Origin: JAKITW01 sp041598875
GTDB taxonomy: Bacteria; Desulfobacterota; Desulfobulbia; Desulfobulbales; BM004
NCBI GenBank assembly: GCA_041598875.1
Contig: JBFHXP010000136.1
Span: 1 to 7,028 of the forward strand
Length of the DNA: 7,028 nucleotides
Reading direction: 5' to 3'
Part shown: positions 1 through 6,892 of the stretch, piece after piece
Position numbering within the stretch: the first letter of the stretch is position 1
How the letters are laid out: every line of letters starts with the position of its first letter
Program-made: the position numbers and the translations under genes
Notes under the pieces: generated by a model
Seen by the model: only the letters and a program-made list of their open reading frames with translations
Databases searched by the model: none
What the model was told of the DNA's origin: nothing

Positions 1-120
1 AATTTTTGAAAAGATCAAGGAGATCAAGGAAGTATGCGCAGGCGTACTGGAGTACGTCGAGCACATACTTCTGCGGATCGACACAGAGATTTTTAAAAAG
101 TGGCGTTTCCGGATGAAAAC
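1..120 (-). repeat. Palindromic intergenic repeat element, copy 1 (cut by window start)
   Basis: This copy matches 2648-2767 without gaps, with 9 mismatches in 120 positions. It should lack only about the first 21 bases of the element, which would lie before the window. Its right terminal repeat (105-120), read on the minus strand, is GTTTTCATCCGGAAAC. This equals the left terminus of the other copy except for one missing base. The centre holds an outer stem pairing 29-39 with 61-71 and an inner perfect stem, CGTACT (43-48) with AGTACG (51-56). The single outer mismatch is C-A on the plus strand but a G-U wobble in minus-strand RNA. The element begins 3 bases past the stop codon of the histidine kinase, so it would be in the 3' untranslated region of that transcript. 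No open reading frame of interest lies in it. Confidence 0.85.
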
Positions 121-123
121 TAC

Positions 124-1521
124 TTATGTCCCGGCATCAAGCACCCGGCGGATCACCTCCGCCATCTCCCTTCTGACAAAAGGTTTCATCACATACTCGC
201 GGATCCCCATCGCCTTGACCTGCTCCTCGGTTATATATGCGCTGTACCCGGTGCAGAGGATAATCGGCAGATCGGGCCGTACCGAAAGAATCTCCCTGGC
301 CAGCTCGGTGCCGATCATATTGGGCATGGTCTGGTCGGTGATCACCAGATCGAATTTTTCCGGCTGGGCGCGGAATGCCTCCAGGGCCTCCACGCTGCTG
401 GTGCGGGAGGTCACGGTGTAGCCGAGACGCTCGAGCATCTTTTTACCGAAATTGACAACCCCCCAGACATCATCAACAAAGAGGATATGCTCAGTGCCGG
501 TGGGTACCATCTCATCCGCGACAATATCGGGCAGAACATCAAGATCGGTTTTTGGAAAAAATATGTGGAAGGCGGTGCCCCTGCCCCTGACGCTCTCCAC
601 GGTTATGGTACCGCCATAGCTGTTGACAATGCCATGGACCACCGCCAGCCCCATGCCCGTCCCCTTGCCCGACTTTCTGGTGGTAAAATAGGGATCAAAA
701 ATGTTTCCAATGATCTCCTCATCAATGCCGACTCCGGTGTCACTCACCGTCAGTTCGACAAACTGGCCGGCCTCAACATCGGGAATGGTTTTAAGATCAA
801 CGGACTTGAGCGTCGTCTCGCCCAGGGAAATTTCGATAACACCACCTGTTTCCTCCATGGCGTATCGGGCATTGGTACACAGATTCATCAGGATCTGGTG
901 AATCTCGGTGGGATCTCCCATGATCGCCGCCTCGGTCTCTATCTTCTGACGGATTTCAATATTGGCGGGCAGGGTCGGTCGCAGGAGTTTCACCGCCTCC
1001 TTGATCAGGGGGTGGATCTGGATCGGCGCGATTTCCTGGTCGCCCTGGCGGCTGAAGGTCAGGATGTGGCGGATCAGATCCCTGGCCCGTTTGCCTGCCT
1101 CGATCACCTGGTCGAGGTCGGAGCGGACCGGGCTGTCGGCAGGGAGATCATCCTTGGCCAGTTCGGCAAACCCGAGGATGCCGACCAGGATATTATTGAA
1201 ATCATGGGCAATGCCTCCGGCCAGGGTGCCAATGGCCTCGAGCTTCATCGACTGGCGCAGCTTGCCCTCCAGTCGCCCCCTCTCCCTTTCCGCCTGGCGG
1301 CGCTCTTCTATCTCTGATTTGAGCTCGATATTCTTCTGTTCAAGCTCGCGGGTCCTCTCATTGACCTTTTCCTCAAGCTGGAAATAGACCTCAAAATATT
1401 TCCGCGAGGAATCCTCGTACTCTCCCCTGGTCAGGCGCAACTCATTCTGGAGATGCCGGACATCGGTCTCAAGCTCCTGGATGCGTTGCTGTAATTCCTT
1501 TTCCAGAGAAGATTCGCTCAT
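124..1521 (-). CDS. Cytoplasmic hybrid histidine kinase with C-terminal receiver domain
   Basis: This is a 465-residue sensor kinase of a phosphorelay. Residues 1 to about 90 are rich in Glu, Arg, Gln and Leu with heptad-like spacing, indicating a coiled coil. The HisKA segment has the phospho-accepting His106 in the GGIAHDFNN motif. The ATPase domain has an N box (N213, N217), a G1 box (DTGVGI, 261-266), an F box (FDPYF, 275-279) and a G2 box (GKGTGMGLA, 285-293). The receiver domain (about 344-462) has the acidic pair D350/D351, phospho-acceptor D396, T424 and K446, so it should be competent for phosphotransfer. There is no signal peptide, membrane helix, PAS or GAF domain, so the input must come through the coiled coil or a partner protein. 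The start ATG overlaps the stop of the upstream HDOD gene (ATGA), implying translational coupling; an independent Shine-Dalgarno sequence is weak. The final phosphate recipient and the signal are unknown. Confidence 0.93.
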   Translation of the reverse strand: MSESSLEKELQQRIQELETDVRHLQNELRLTRGEYEDSSRKYFEVYFQLEEKVNERTRELEQKNIELKSEIEERRQAERERGRLEGKLRQSMKLEAIGTLAGGIAHDFNNILVGILGFAELAKDDLPADSPVRSDLDQVIEAGKRARDLIRHILTFSRQGDQEIAPIQIHPLIKEAVKLLRPTLPANIEIRQKIETEAAIMGDPTEIHQILMNLCTNARYAMEETGGVIEISLGETTLKSVDLKTIPDVEAGQFVELTVSDTGVGIDEEIIGNIFDPYFTTRKSGKGTGMGLAVVHGIVNSYGGTITVESVRGRGTAFHIFFPKTDLDVLPDIVADEMVPTGTEHILFVDDVWGVVNFGKKMLERLGYTVTSRTSSVEALEAFRAQPEKFDLVITDQTMPNMIGTELAREILSVRPDLPIILCTGYSAYITEEQVKAMGIREYVMKPFVRREMAEVIRRVLDAGT

Positions 1522-2402
1522 GATTCAAAAACACCCTGGTCCTCGATTCTCGATAGATTATCCTGGACAAGTCGAACAATGGAGCTCAGGGCATAAGGGG
1601 TCAAACGGAGGTCATCAGCGCATTTTTCGAACTGAATGATGCCAACGGGCGGCCTGGAACCGCACCCGAACCCGTTTTCCATGGCCAGCCGGTCGGCGAC
1701 ATAGAGGGTCTGGGTAAGCTTCTCAAACAGGGGAGTGGCAGAGGCCGGATCATGGTGGAAGCCGATGGGGCCGCTCAGTTCGTCCGGGAAGTTCCACTCC
1801 CTGGTCAAGGCGCGACCGATATCAGAGTGATTAAAGCCAAAAACCGCATCTTCAGCCGCCACCAGATGGCCCCGCTCTTTCTCGATCCCCTGCAACACCC
1901 GCTTGAAATCTTCATGGACAAGCTGGTCTTCAACAATGATGCCGATGTCGTGCATCAGACCGGCGGCATAGGCATCATTGCCCTTTTGCCCGAACTCCCG
2001 GCGATAGATGAGCTTGACGATCTGGGCCACGGCCAGGCTGTGCCGCCAGAGAAGTTCGCGCGAATACCCGTTGACCTCGGTATCGCCCTCGAAAACCTCG
2101 CTGATCTTCTGGGTAAGGGCGATTTCCTTTAACGCGTCAAACCCGATCCAGATGATCGCCTGGTCTATTTCACTGATGGGGCGCGGCGAGGAGTAGTAGG
2201 ATGAGTTGGCGACCCGCAGGACCTTGGCCGCCATGGGGGGGTCCATCTGGATGATCTCTTTGAAGTCGCGGGCGTTGGACCGGGGATCGTTGATGAGTCG
2301 AACCACCCCGGAGACAATCCCCTTGATCGATGCCAGATCCGAGGACTCGACCAGGGAGATGAGCCTTTTTATCTTCTTTGTCTTTTCCAGATTCGCCTCC
2401 AT
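1518..2402 (-). CDS. HDOD-domain regulatory protein
   Basis: This HDOD-family protein has 294 residues from the ATG at 2402. HDOD proteins are HD-like modules usually found in signalling, with mostly no proven enzymatic activity. Residues about 25-225 form the domain. The early block DPPMAAKVLRVANSSYYS is typical of the family. The histidine positions are H121 (WRHS), H151-D152 (LMHDIG), H192 (FNHSDIG) and H216-H217 (FHHDP). The sequence thus keeps many HD-type ligands, but no GYP signature is seen. A GTG at 2420 would add six residues (300 in total), but it has no ribosome-binding sequence before it. The ATG has a weak GGGA six bases upstream, so I prefer it. The stop overlaps the start of the hybrid kinase by four bases, so the two products are probably made in linked amounts. 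A role in tuning the sensorless kinase is inference. Confidence 0.9.
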   Translation of the reverse strand: MEANLEKTKKIKRLISLVESSDLASIKGIVSGVVRLINDPRSNARDFKEIIQMDPPMAAKVLRVANSSYYSSPRPISEIDQAIIWIGFDALKEIALTQKISEVFEGDTEVNGYSRELLWRHSLAVAQIVKLIYRREFGQKGNDAYAAGLMHDIGIIVEDQLVHEDFKRVLQGIEKERGHLVAAEDAVFGFNHSDIGRALTREWNFPDELSGPIGFHHDPASATPLFEKLTQTLYVADRLAMENGFGCGSRPPVGIIQFEKCADDLRLTPYALSSIVRLVQDNLSRIEDQGVFES

Positions 2403-2454
2403 AAAAAATCCCGCGCACACTATCAGGAAAGGGCAAAAACCGGCAGCGAGGCGC

Positions 2455-2471
2455 CTCCCGTGGAGCGGGAG
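2455..2471 (-). promoter_or_regulatory. Small hairpin upstream of the HDOD gene
   Basis: CTCCCG (2455-2460) pairs perfectly with CGGGAG (2466-2471) around a five-base loop, about 50 bases before the ATG of the HDOD gene. A second short inverted pair, TCAGG and CCTGA, lies just upstream (about 2477-2492). They could be leader structure or an operator, but there is no T tract for a terminator and no clear promoter boxes, so the function is unassigned. Confidence 0.3.
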
Positions 2472-2558
2472 AGGGATCAGGTATCACCCTGAAAGGGGGC
2501 CTGACTGCACTGGATTGGAATTTTAAAAAAACTCACATCTCGCCCCGGATCGGCCAAC

Positions 2559-2578
2559 CCATCCGGACGAAAACTAAC
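2559..2578. repeat. Detached end of the palindromic repeat element
   Basis: TCCGGACGAAAACTAAC at 2562-2578 is an exact 17-base match to 2755-2771, which is the right terminus of the complete element plus four flanking bases. The body of the element is not recognisable to its left. There, ATCCGG (2561-2566) can instead pair with CCGGAT (2545-2550). It is probably a remnant or a recombined end of another copy. Confidence 0.6.
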
Positions 2579-2580
2579 GA

Positions 2581-2620
2581 GTGTCCATCCGGAAAGTCTT
2601 TTTTTTCCGGATGGCTACAC
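2581..2620. repeat. Strong palindrome built from TCCGGA arms
   Basis: CCATCCGGAAA (2585-2595) is the perfect reverse complement of TTTCCGGATGG (2604-2614), with an eight-base, T-rich loop. GTGT (2581-2584) and ACAC (2617-2620) extend the stem past a two-base bulge. The arms resemble the termini of the neighbouring repeat element, for example TTTCCGGATG at 106-115. It may be a minimal, internally deleted member of the family. The T run is in the loop on the plus strand, so it is not a canonical intrinsic terminator, though it may stall or protect a transcript. Confidence 0.7.
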
Positions 2621-2626
2621 GTGGCT

Positions 2627-2767
2627 GTTTTCAATCCGGAAACAGACAATTTTGAAAAAGATCCAGGAGATCAAGGAAGTATGCGCAGGCGTACTGGAGT
2701 ACGGCGAGCACATACTTCTGCGGATCAACACCGAGATTTTTTAAAAGTGTCGTTTCCGGACGAAAAC
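2627..2767 (-). repeat. Complete 141-bp palindromic intergenic repeat (MITE/REP-like), copy 2
   Basis: The termini are inverted repeats: GTTTTCAATCCGGAAAC (2627-2643) against GTTTCCGGACGAAAAC (2752-2767), pairing at 15 of 17 positions with one gap. Imperfect complementarity continues inward through A/T-rich arms to GATC-containing segments. It ends in a nested centre, with an outer stem of 2676-2686 with 2708-2718 and a perfect inner stem of 2690-2695 with 2698-2703. The outer stem has one C-A mismatch on the plus strand that becomes a G-U pair in minus-strand RNA. The right terminus lies 50 bases past the stop of the metalloprotease gene. No transposase gene is present and no clear target-site duplication is visible. 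Candidate explanations are a non-autonomous mobile element, a REP-type element, or a conserved structured 3' RNA element. Confidence 0.85.
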
Positions 2768-2817
2768 TAACTATACCCTTACAGCTTGTCAGAGTACAGG
2801 TTATTTCCACTGCCAGG
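2768..2817. other. Spacer between protease stop and repeat element
   Basis: These 50 bases separate the TGA of the metalloprotease gene from the palindromic element. I see no convincing hairpin followed by a T run here. If transcription of the oleC-oleD-protease unit ends nearby, the repeat element itself is the only obvious structure that could do it. Confidence 0.4.
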
Positions 2818-4245
2818 TCAACTCTTTTCCTCGATTTTTACGATTTTGGCCATCATCTCCTCGGCCTTTGCCCGGAGTCTGTCGCCGGCCGGCAGGCCGC
2901 TGATTGCCCGCTGGAATTGAGTCTTGGCGTCCTCAAGCCTGCTGGTTCCCGAATACCAGTGATACATCCCGAGATAGTACGCCGCGGTTGCCGGTTCCTT
3001 CAACTCGGTCTTGAGCTTGCCCAGTTCGTAATAGAGTTTGACGTAATCGGGAAAAATCGGCAGCAGATCCTCATAAATCCGCAGGGCCTCGCTTGGGCTG
3101 CCTGTCTGGTGAAGGGTCCGGGCCAGATTAAAGGAGGCATAGGCATTCTTCGGCTCCACGGCCAGGGTTTCCCGGAAAAGCTTCTCCGCCTGGGAGAGAC
3201 GGCCGGAATTAAAATAGATAATCCCGAGATCGGTTTTCAAGATCGCCCTGTCCGGCATGGCGGAAATGACCTGGAGCATCTCGCTTTCGGCAAGATCATA
3301 GCGCGCCTCCCGTTCCAGGACCAGGGCCAGGCCGAAACGGGCGAACGCCTTTTCATCGTCCCCTGCGGCAGGGTCGGCAAGAATTTTTGAGTAGCGGGGA
3401 GTCAGGACCATCGGCTCAATGGTCTGGCTGAGGATCCGGGCCTTGATCCGCTGGAAGGGGAACTCGTCCACCTTCCGGTAGTCCTTGCGCGGGTTAAACA
3501 GGACAAGGTCCTGGACATAGCCCATGCGCGCGCCCGGGTCGGGATGGGTGAGCAGATAGGGTGGAATATTGGCGGAACGGAACCGGGTAATCCGCCGCAA
3601 TTCCCGGAGCATATCAACCATGGACGCCGGGTCGCGATTTACGTTCTGCATCCAGGAAAAGGCGAGACGGTCCGCCTCCTCTTCATCCATGCGGTTGAAT
3701 TTCAGGCCGATGGAGGTCGATGCCGCTGCCGAGCCGACTACCAGCGCCTCGGCCAGGGGACCGCCTCCCATGGCAATGCCGGCGATCATCAGGGCCACGG
3801 CCCCGGCGGTCAGCTTTTTCGACTTGTCGATACGGCCGGCAATATGGCGCTGGACCACATGACCGACCTCGTGACCGAGAACGCTGACCAGCTCGTTTTC
3901 CTTGTTCACCGCCTCAATGAGCCCGGAATGGATGAAAATCAACCCGGAGGGGGCGGCAAAGGCGTTGAGGTCGCGGTTGCTGACCACAAAGAAGTGATAA
4001 TCAAAGTACTGCGGCCCCAGGGGGGCGAGCATCTCCTGACCAAGCCCGGTGATATACTGGCTGATATCAGGATCGTCGAGCAGGGTGAAGCGGCTGCGGA
4101 CAATGCTTAAGAGATGTTCACCCACCTCCCGCTCCTCGCCCACGGAAAAGGCCCGGGCGGTGACCGGCGAGAAAGTCGTTCCAGTTATCATGAAAAAGAG
4201 CATCAGCCAGGCCACAACCCGCTGGATTTTTTGTGAAATAATCAT
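2818..4245 (-). CDS. Periplasmic M48 metalloprotease with C-terminal TPR repeats (BepA-like)
   Basis: This is a secreted zinc protease of 475 residues, counted from the ATG at 4245. A basic and then hydrophobic N-terminus with TARA before Phe33 looks like a signal peptide cut after about residue 32. The catalytic helix has HEVGH at 125-129 (zinc ligands H125 and H129, base E126). A third ligand, probably E188, lies in a Glu-rich EEEAD segment. H234 in THPDPGAR matches the conserved late histidine of BepA-type enzymes. Residues about 297-440 form roughly four TPR units, as in BepA, which degrades or matures stalled outer-membrane assembly substrates in E. coli. The start is set by AGGAGG seven bases before the ATG; a TTG one codon earlier sits too close to it. 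The ATG overlaps the oleD stop by one base (TGATG), so it is probably cotranslated with the olefin genes. Its substrate is unknown. Confidence 0.93.
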   Translation of the reverse strand: MIISQKIQRVVAWLMLFFMITGTTFSPVTARAFSVGEEREVGEHLLSIVRSRFTLLDDPDISQYITGLGQEMLAPLGPQYFDYHFFVVSNRDLNAFAAPSGLIFIHSGLIEAVNKENELVSVLGHEVGHVVQRHIAGRIDKSKKLTAGAVALMIAGIAMGGGPLAEALVVGSAAASTSIGLKFNRMDEEEADRLAFSWMQNVNRDPASMVDMLRELRRITRFRSANIPPYLLTHPDPGARMGYVQDLVLFNPRKDYRKVDEFPFQRIKARILSQTIEPMVLTPRYSKILADPAAGDDEKAFARFGLALVLEREARYDLAESEMLQVISAMPDRAILKTDLGIIYFNSGRLSQAEKLFRETLAVEPKNAYASFNLARTLHQTGSPSEALRIYEDLLPIFPDYVKLYYELGKLKTELKEPATAAYYLGMYHWYSGTSRLEDAKTQFQRAISGLPAGDRLRAKAEEMMAKIVKIEEKS

Positions 4246-5246
4246 CAATATTCCTCCTGATCGCGAAGCCAGGAAATAAGCATCTCCATGCCTTCCGCTG
4301 TGGAGATGCGGGGTTCATAGCCAAGGTCGCGGCGCGCCCGCTCAATGGAAAACCAGTGAGACCTGGCCAGCTGCTGGGCGACAAAACGGGTCATGGGCGG
4401 CTCCTCCCTGCGGCCGGAAATATAACTGCCCGCCTCCATGGCCGCGCCGACAAGGTAGGCTGCGGCAAAACTGACCTGGGAGGTGACCGGCGGGATATCC
4501 ATCTCCTGGAAGAGATTGTTGATCCACTCCCAGAGATTGACCGGTTCGCCCTGGGAGATGAAATAGGCCCGGCCGGCGGCAACGGCCTCCCGGGAATGGA
4601 GATTTTCCGCGGCCAGAATATGGGCATAGGCTACATTGTCCACATAGGAGATGTCGACCATATTTTTTCCACCGCCCACCCGGCGGAGACTCCCCTCCCT
4701 TCCGCGCGCGAGCAGCCGCGGAACAAGATGGGGATCTCCCGGCCCCCAGATGAGATGGGGACGGATGGCGCAGGTCTTGAGCCGGGTCGAATTCGCCGCC
4801 AGGACGGCCGCCTCGGCCTGGGCCTTGGTCGCCGCGTAGCTGCAGAGATACCGGCGGGCATAGGGCAGGGACTCGTCACCGCCCTCAATATCCCTGCTGT
4901 GAAAGACCACACTGGGGGTCGAGGTGTGGACCAGCACCGGGATATCGTTGACATGGCAGGCATTGATCACATTATCGGTGCCATCGACATTGATGGTGGC
5001 ATATTCCTGGTACGATCCCCAGATGCCCGCTTTGGCCGCCACGTGAAAGACGGTGTCAAACCCGGCAAAGGACTGGGAAAGATATTTTCTCGCCCGGATA
5101 TCGCCGCAAAAGACCTCAACCCCGAGTTTTTCCACCTCCGGGTAGCGGTGACGGCCGAGCACCGCCACCTCGTCTCCTCTTGCAAGCAACTGCCGGACTA
5201 TTGCCAGGCCGAGAAAACCTCCTCCCCCGGTAACAAGGGCCTTCAT
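4245..5246 (-). CDS. oleD: NAD(P)H-dependent 2-alkyl-3-oxoacid reductase, OleD type
   Basis: This 333-residue extended short-chain dehydrogenase/reductase belongs to the 3-beta-hydroxysteroid dehydrogenase/epimerase group. The N-terminus has the Rossmann dinucleotide loop TGGGGFLG (6-13), followed by FDTVFHVAAKAG (63-74). The catalytic set includes the STPS segment (109-112) and the YxxxK pair Y137/K141. IRPHLIWGPGDPHLVPRLL (161-179) is a strong family block also seen in OleD proteins. In the olefin pathway the enzyme reduces the beta-keto acid made by OleA to the beta-hydroxy acid used by OleC. The ole assignment rests mainly on its overlap with oleC (ATGA); alone it could be another sugar or sterol-like dehydrogenase. 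AGGAGG eight bases before the ATG lies within the last codons of oleC. Confidence 0.9.
   Translation of the reverse strand: MKALVTGGGGFLGLAIVRQLLARGDEVAVLGRHRYPEVEKLGVEVFCGDIRARKYLSQSFAGFDTVFHVAAKAGIWGSYQEYATINVDGTDNVINACHVNDIPVLVHTSTPSVVFHSRDIEGGDESLPYARRYLCSYAATKAQAEAAVLAANSTRLKTCAIRPHLIWGPGDPHLVPRLLARGREGSLRRVGGGKNMVDISYVDNVAYAHILAAENLHSREAVAAGRAYFISQGEPVNLWEWINNLFQEMDIPPVTSQVSFAAAYLVGAAMEAGSYISGRREEPPMTRFVAQQLARSHWFSIERARRDLGYEPRISTAEGMEMLISWLRDQEEY
4253..4258 (-). promoter_or_regulatory. Ribosome binding site deciding the protease start
   Basis: AGGAGG on the minus strand is followed by seven bases and then ATG at 4245. It leaves only four bases to the TTG at 4248, so the ATG is the better start. 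The site lies inside the last codons of oleD, consistent with coupled translation. Confidence 0.8.
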
Positions 5247-6892
5247 AGGGCGAGCCTCCTTTTTCCGGACTGCGCCCAGACAGCAAGCTTTTCCCGGAAT
5301 ATCTTGGCATTGTGGCGGATATCCACCGGAAAGGACGGATGAACCCGGAAATCCTCGATCATCCGGGTATGGGGGTGGGCCAGGGCCAGGGCGCGCAGCT
5401 CACCGCCCAGCCCGGGATGGGCGGAGGCCCCCCGGTGCAGTTCGACAATCAGAACCGGTTTCTGCCCGCCGGCAGGGCCGATTCCCACCAGGGCGGAACG
5501 GAACACCGCGGGATGCTCGTTAAAAATCGCCTCGCAGCAGACCGAGTACATGGTGCCGGAAGGAGTCAGGACCCGATGCGCCTTGCGGCCGCAGAACCAG
5601 AGGCGGCCCTCCCTGTCCAGATAGCCCATGTCGCCGATCCGGTGCCAGAAGGTTTTTGCCGCACCATCGCTGATCTTGGCCAGCCGGTTTTCACGCTCAT
5701 TATTATCATAGGCCCTGGTCACCACCGGCCCCTTGACAGCAATCTCGCCAATCTCGCCGACAGGAAGCCTGTACCTCTCATCCCACTCCGCGAGCGGCCC
5801 GTCACTGACCGCGATAACCGCAAGATCTATCCCGGGCAGGGGACGGCCGACACAGGTCCCGGACCCGGCGCGGCTCTGCTCCCAGGTCTGTTCAAGAATC
5901 TCCCGGCCCTCCATGGAAACAATGGGCAGACACTCGGTGGCCCCATAGGGGGTATGGACCTCGCCGCCCGCGCCCATGATCGCCATTACCCTCTCGATCA
6001 GTTCACCGGGCACCGGGGCGCCGGCCATGAGGATCTTGGTAACTGTATCGAGCCGGACCTTCCGCTCCTGGCAGTAGCGGCTGACCACGTTCCACAGGGC
6101 CGGAGACCCAAAGGAATAGGTCACCCCATGCTCCTGGATGGTCTCGACAAAGCGGGCCGGATCGACCTCCGCCGGCCGGGTGGGATCCATATCCGGCACC
6201 ACCACCATGGCGCCCAGGGCGATTGAAAAGAGGCCGAAAAGCGGAAACGCCGGCTGGTCGGTGTCACTGGGGCCGATGCGATAGTGGTCGCGGATCATCC
6301 CCAACTGGGCGTTGAAAATGCCGTGTTCATACCGGACCCCCTTGGGCGGGCCGGTGGAGCCGGTGGTAAAGAGGATGGCAGCCAGATCATCCTCTCCCCT
6401 GATGGCAGCCGGGAAAGGTTCTCCTGCCAGGGACAGCCGGGTACTGTCGAGCGACGGGCCGAAGAGTCCCCAGGAACCGCCGACGCAGATACTGATCCGC
6501 ACCGTGGCAAAAGGGGCGGGAAAAAGGGTTTTAAAGAGATGGGCCTTGGGAATACCGACAAAAACAGTGGGCGCGACCTGGGCAATGCAGCGCCGCAGGT
6601 TACGAAAACCCATGTCCGGATCAATGAGGATAACCACTGCCCCGAGCTTGAAAAAGGCAAAGGTCAAGGCAATGAACTCCAGGGAAGGCTTGACCATGAG
6701 CATGACCCGGTCGTGCGGTCCGACCCCCTTTTCCGTGAGAAGATGGGCAAAGCCGTCCACTGCCCGGCCAAGCTCGGAGAATTTCCAGCGCACGGCCTTG
6801 GAACCGGAACGGCCGGGAACCACGAGGGCGGTGCGCTCCGGATAGAGCGCGACACTCTCCTCAAATGCCTGGGCGATATTACAATTCTTCAT
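5243..6892 (-). CDS. oleC: ATP-dependent olefin beta-lactone synthetase, OleC type
   Basis: This 549-residue protein belongs to the adenylate-forming (ANL) superfamily. The phosphate-binding loop is FTTGSTGPPKG (175-185). The A5 motif is YGATE (316-320), A7 is GDMGYLD (420-426), A8 is around GRKAHR (435-440), and the C-terminal catalytic lysine is K530 in DIRHNAKIFREKL. The DxRHNAKI ending is, in my recollection, characteristic of OleC-like enzymes. OleC uses ATP to close 2-alkyl-3-hydroxy acids into cis-beta-lactones, rather than making acyl-CoA. All core motifs are intact, so the enzyme should be active. It is the first gene of its group within the window. Its start has only a weak GAGA upstream; MKNCNIAQAF aligns with the usual family start. 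The oleD start overlaps its stop. An ordinary acyl-CoA ligase is the alternative, made unlikely by the partner gene. Confidence 0.92.
   Translation of the reverse strand: MKNCNIAQAFEESVALYPERTALVVPGRSGSKAVRWKFSELGRAVDGFAHLLTEKGVGPHDRVMLMVKPSLEFIALTFAFFKLGAVVILIDPDMGFRNLRRCIAQVAPTVFVGIPKAHLFKTLFPAPFATVRISICVGGSWGLFGPSLDSTRLSLAGEPFPAAIRGEDDLAAILFTTGSTGPPKGVRYEHGIFNAQLGMIRDHYRIGPSDTDQPAFPLFGLFSIALGAMVVVPDMDPTRPAEVDPARFVETIQEHGVTYSFGSPALWNVVSRYCQERKVRLDTVTKILMAGAPVPGELIERVMAIMGAGGEVHTPYGATECLPIVSMEGREILEQTWEQSRAGSGTCVGRPLPGIDLAVIAVSDGPLAEWDERYRLPVGEIGEIAVKGPVVTRAYDNNERENRLAKISDGAAKTFWHRIGDMGYLDREGRLWFCGRKAHRVLTPSGTMYSVCCEAIFNEHPAVFRSALVGIGPAGGQKPVLIVELHRGASAHPGLGGELRALALAHPHTRMIEDFRVHPSFPVDIRHNAKIFREKLAVWAQSGKRRLAL
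5255..5260 (-). promoter_or_regulatory. Ribosome binding site of oleD inside oleC
   Basis: AGGAGG on the minus strand encodes the two arginines near the end of OleC (KRRLAL) and sits eight bases before the oleD ATG at 5246. This supports that start and coupled translation of the two enzymes. Confidence 0.8.

Noticed and set aside
1..120. The repeat as part of a CRISPR array
   Set aside because: The copies are about 2.6 kb apart, about 120-141 bp long and strongly palindromic throughout, with no regular short spacers.
100..1317. A 405-codon plus-strand open frame opposite the histidine kinase gene
   Set aside because: It is a shadow of the kinase gene; its translation has no recognisable domain, while the minus-strand frame has a full set of kinase and receiver motifs.
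2206..2526. A possible small plus-strand gene in the region upstream of the HDOD gene
   Set aside because: Most of it overlaps the HDOD gene in antisense, and it has no convincing ribosome binding site or recognisable product.
2596..2606. Intrinsic terminator at the T run
   Set aside because: The Ts lie mostly in the loop of the palindrome rather than after the stem, and transcription from the neighbouring genes runs on the opposite strand, where the run is A.
2627..2767. Target-site duplication flanking the repeat element
   Set aside because: The bases to the left (GGCT) and right (TAAC) do not match, and TAAC recurs after the orphan end at 2575-2578, so it may belong to the element.
4356..5342. 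A 328-codon plus-strand open frame opposite oleD
   Set aside because: It is antisense to a gene with clear Rossmann and YxxxK motifs, its translation is low in family-like features, and it runs across the oleD/oleC junction.
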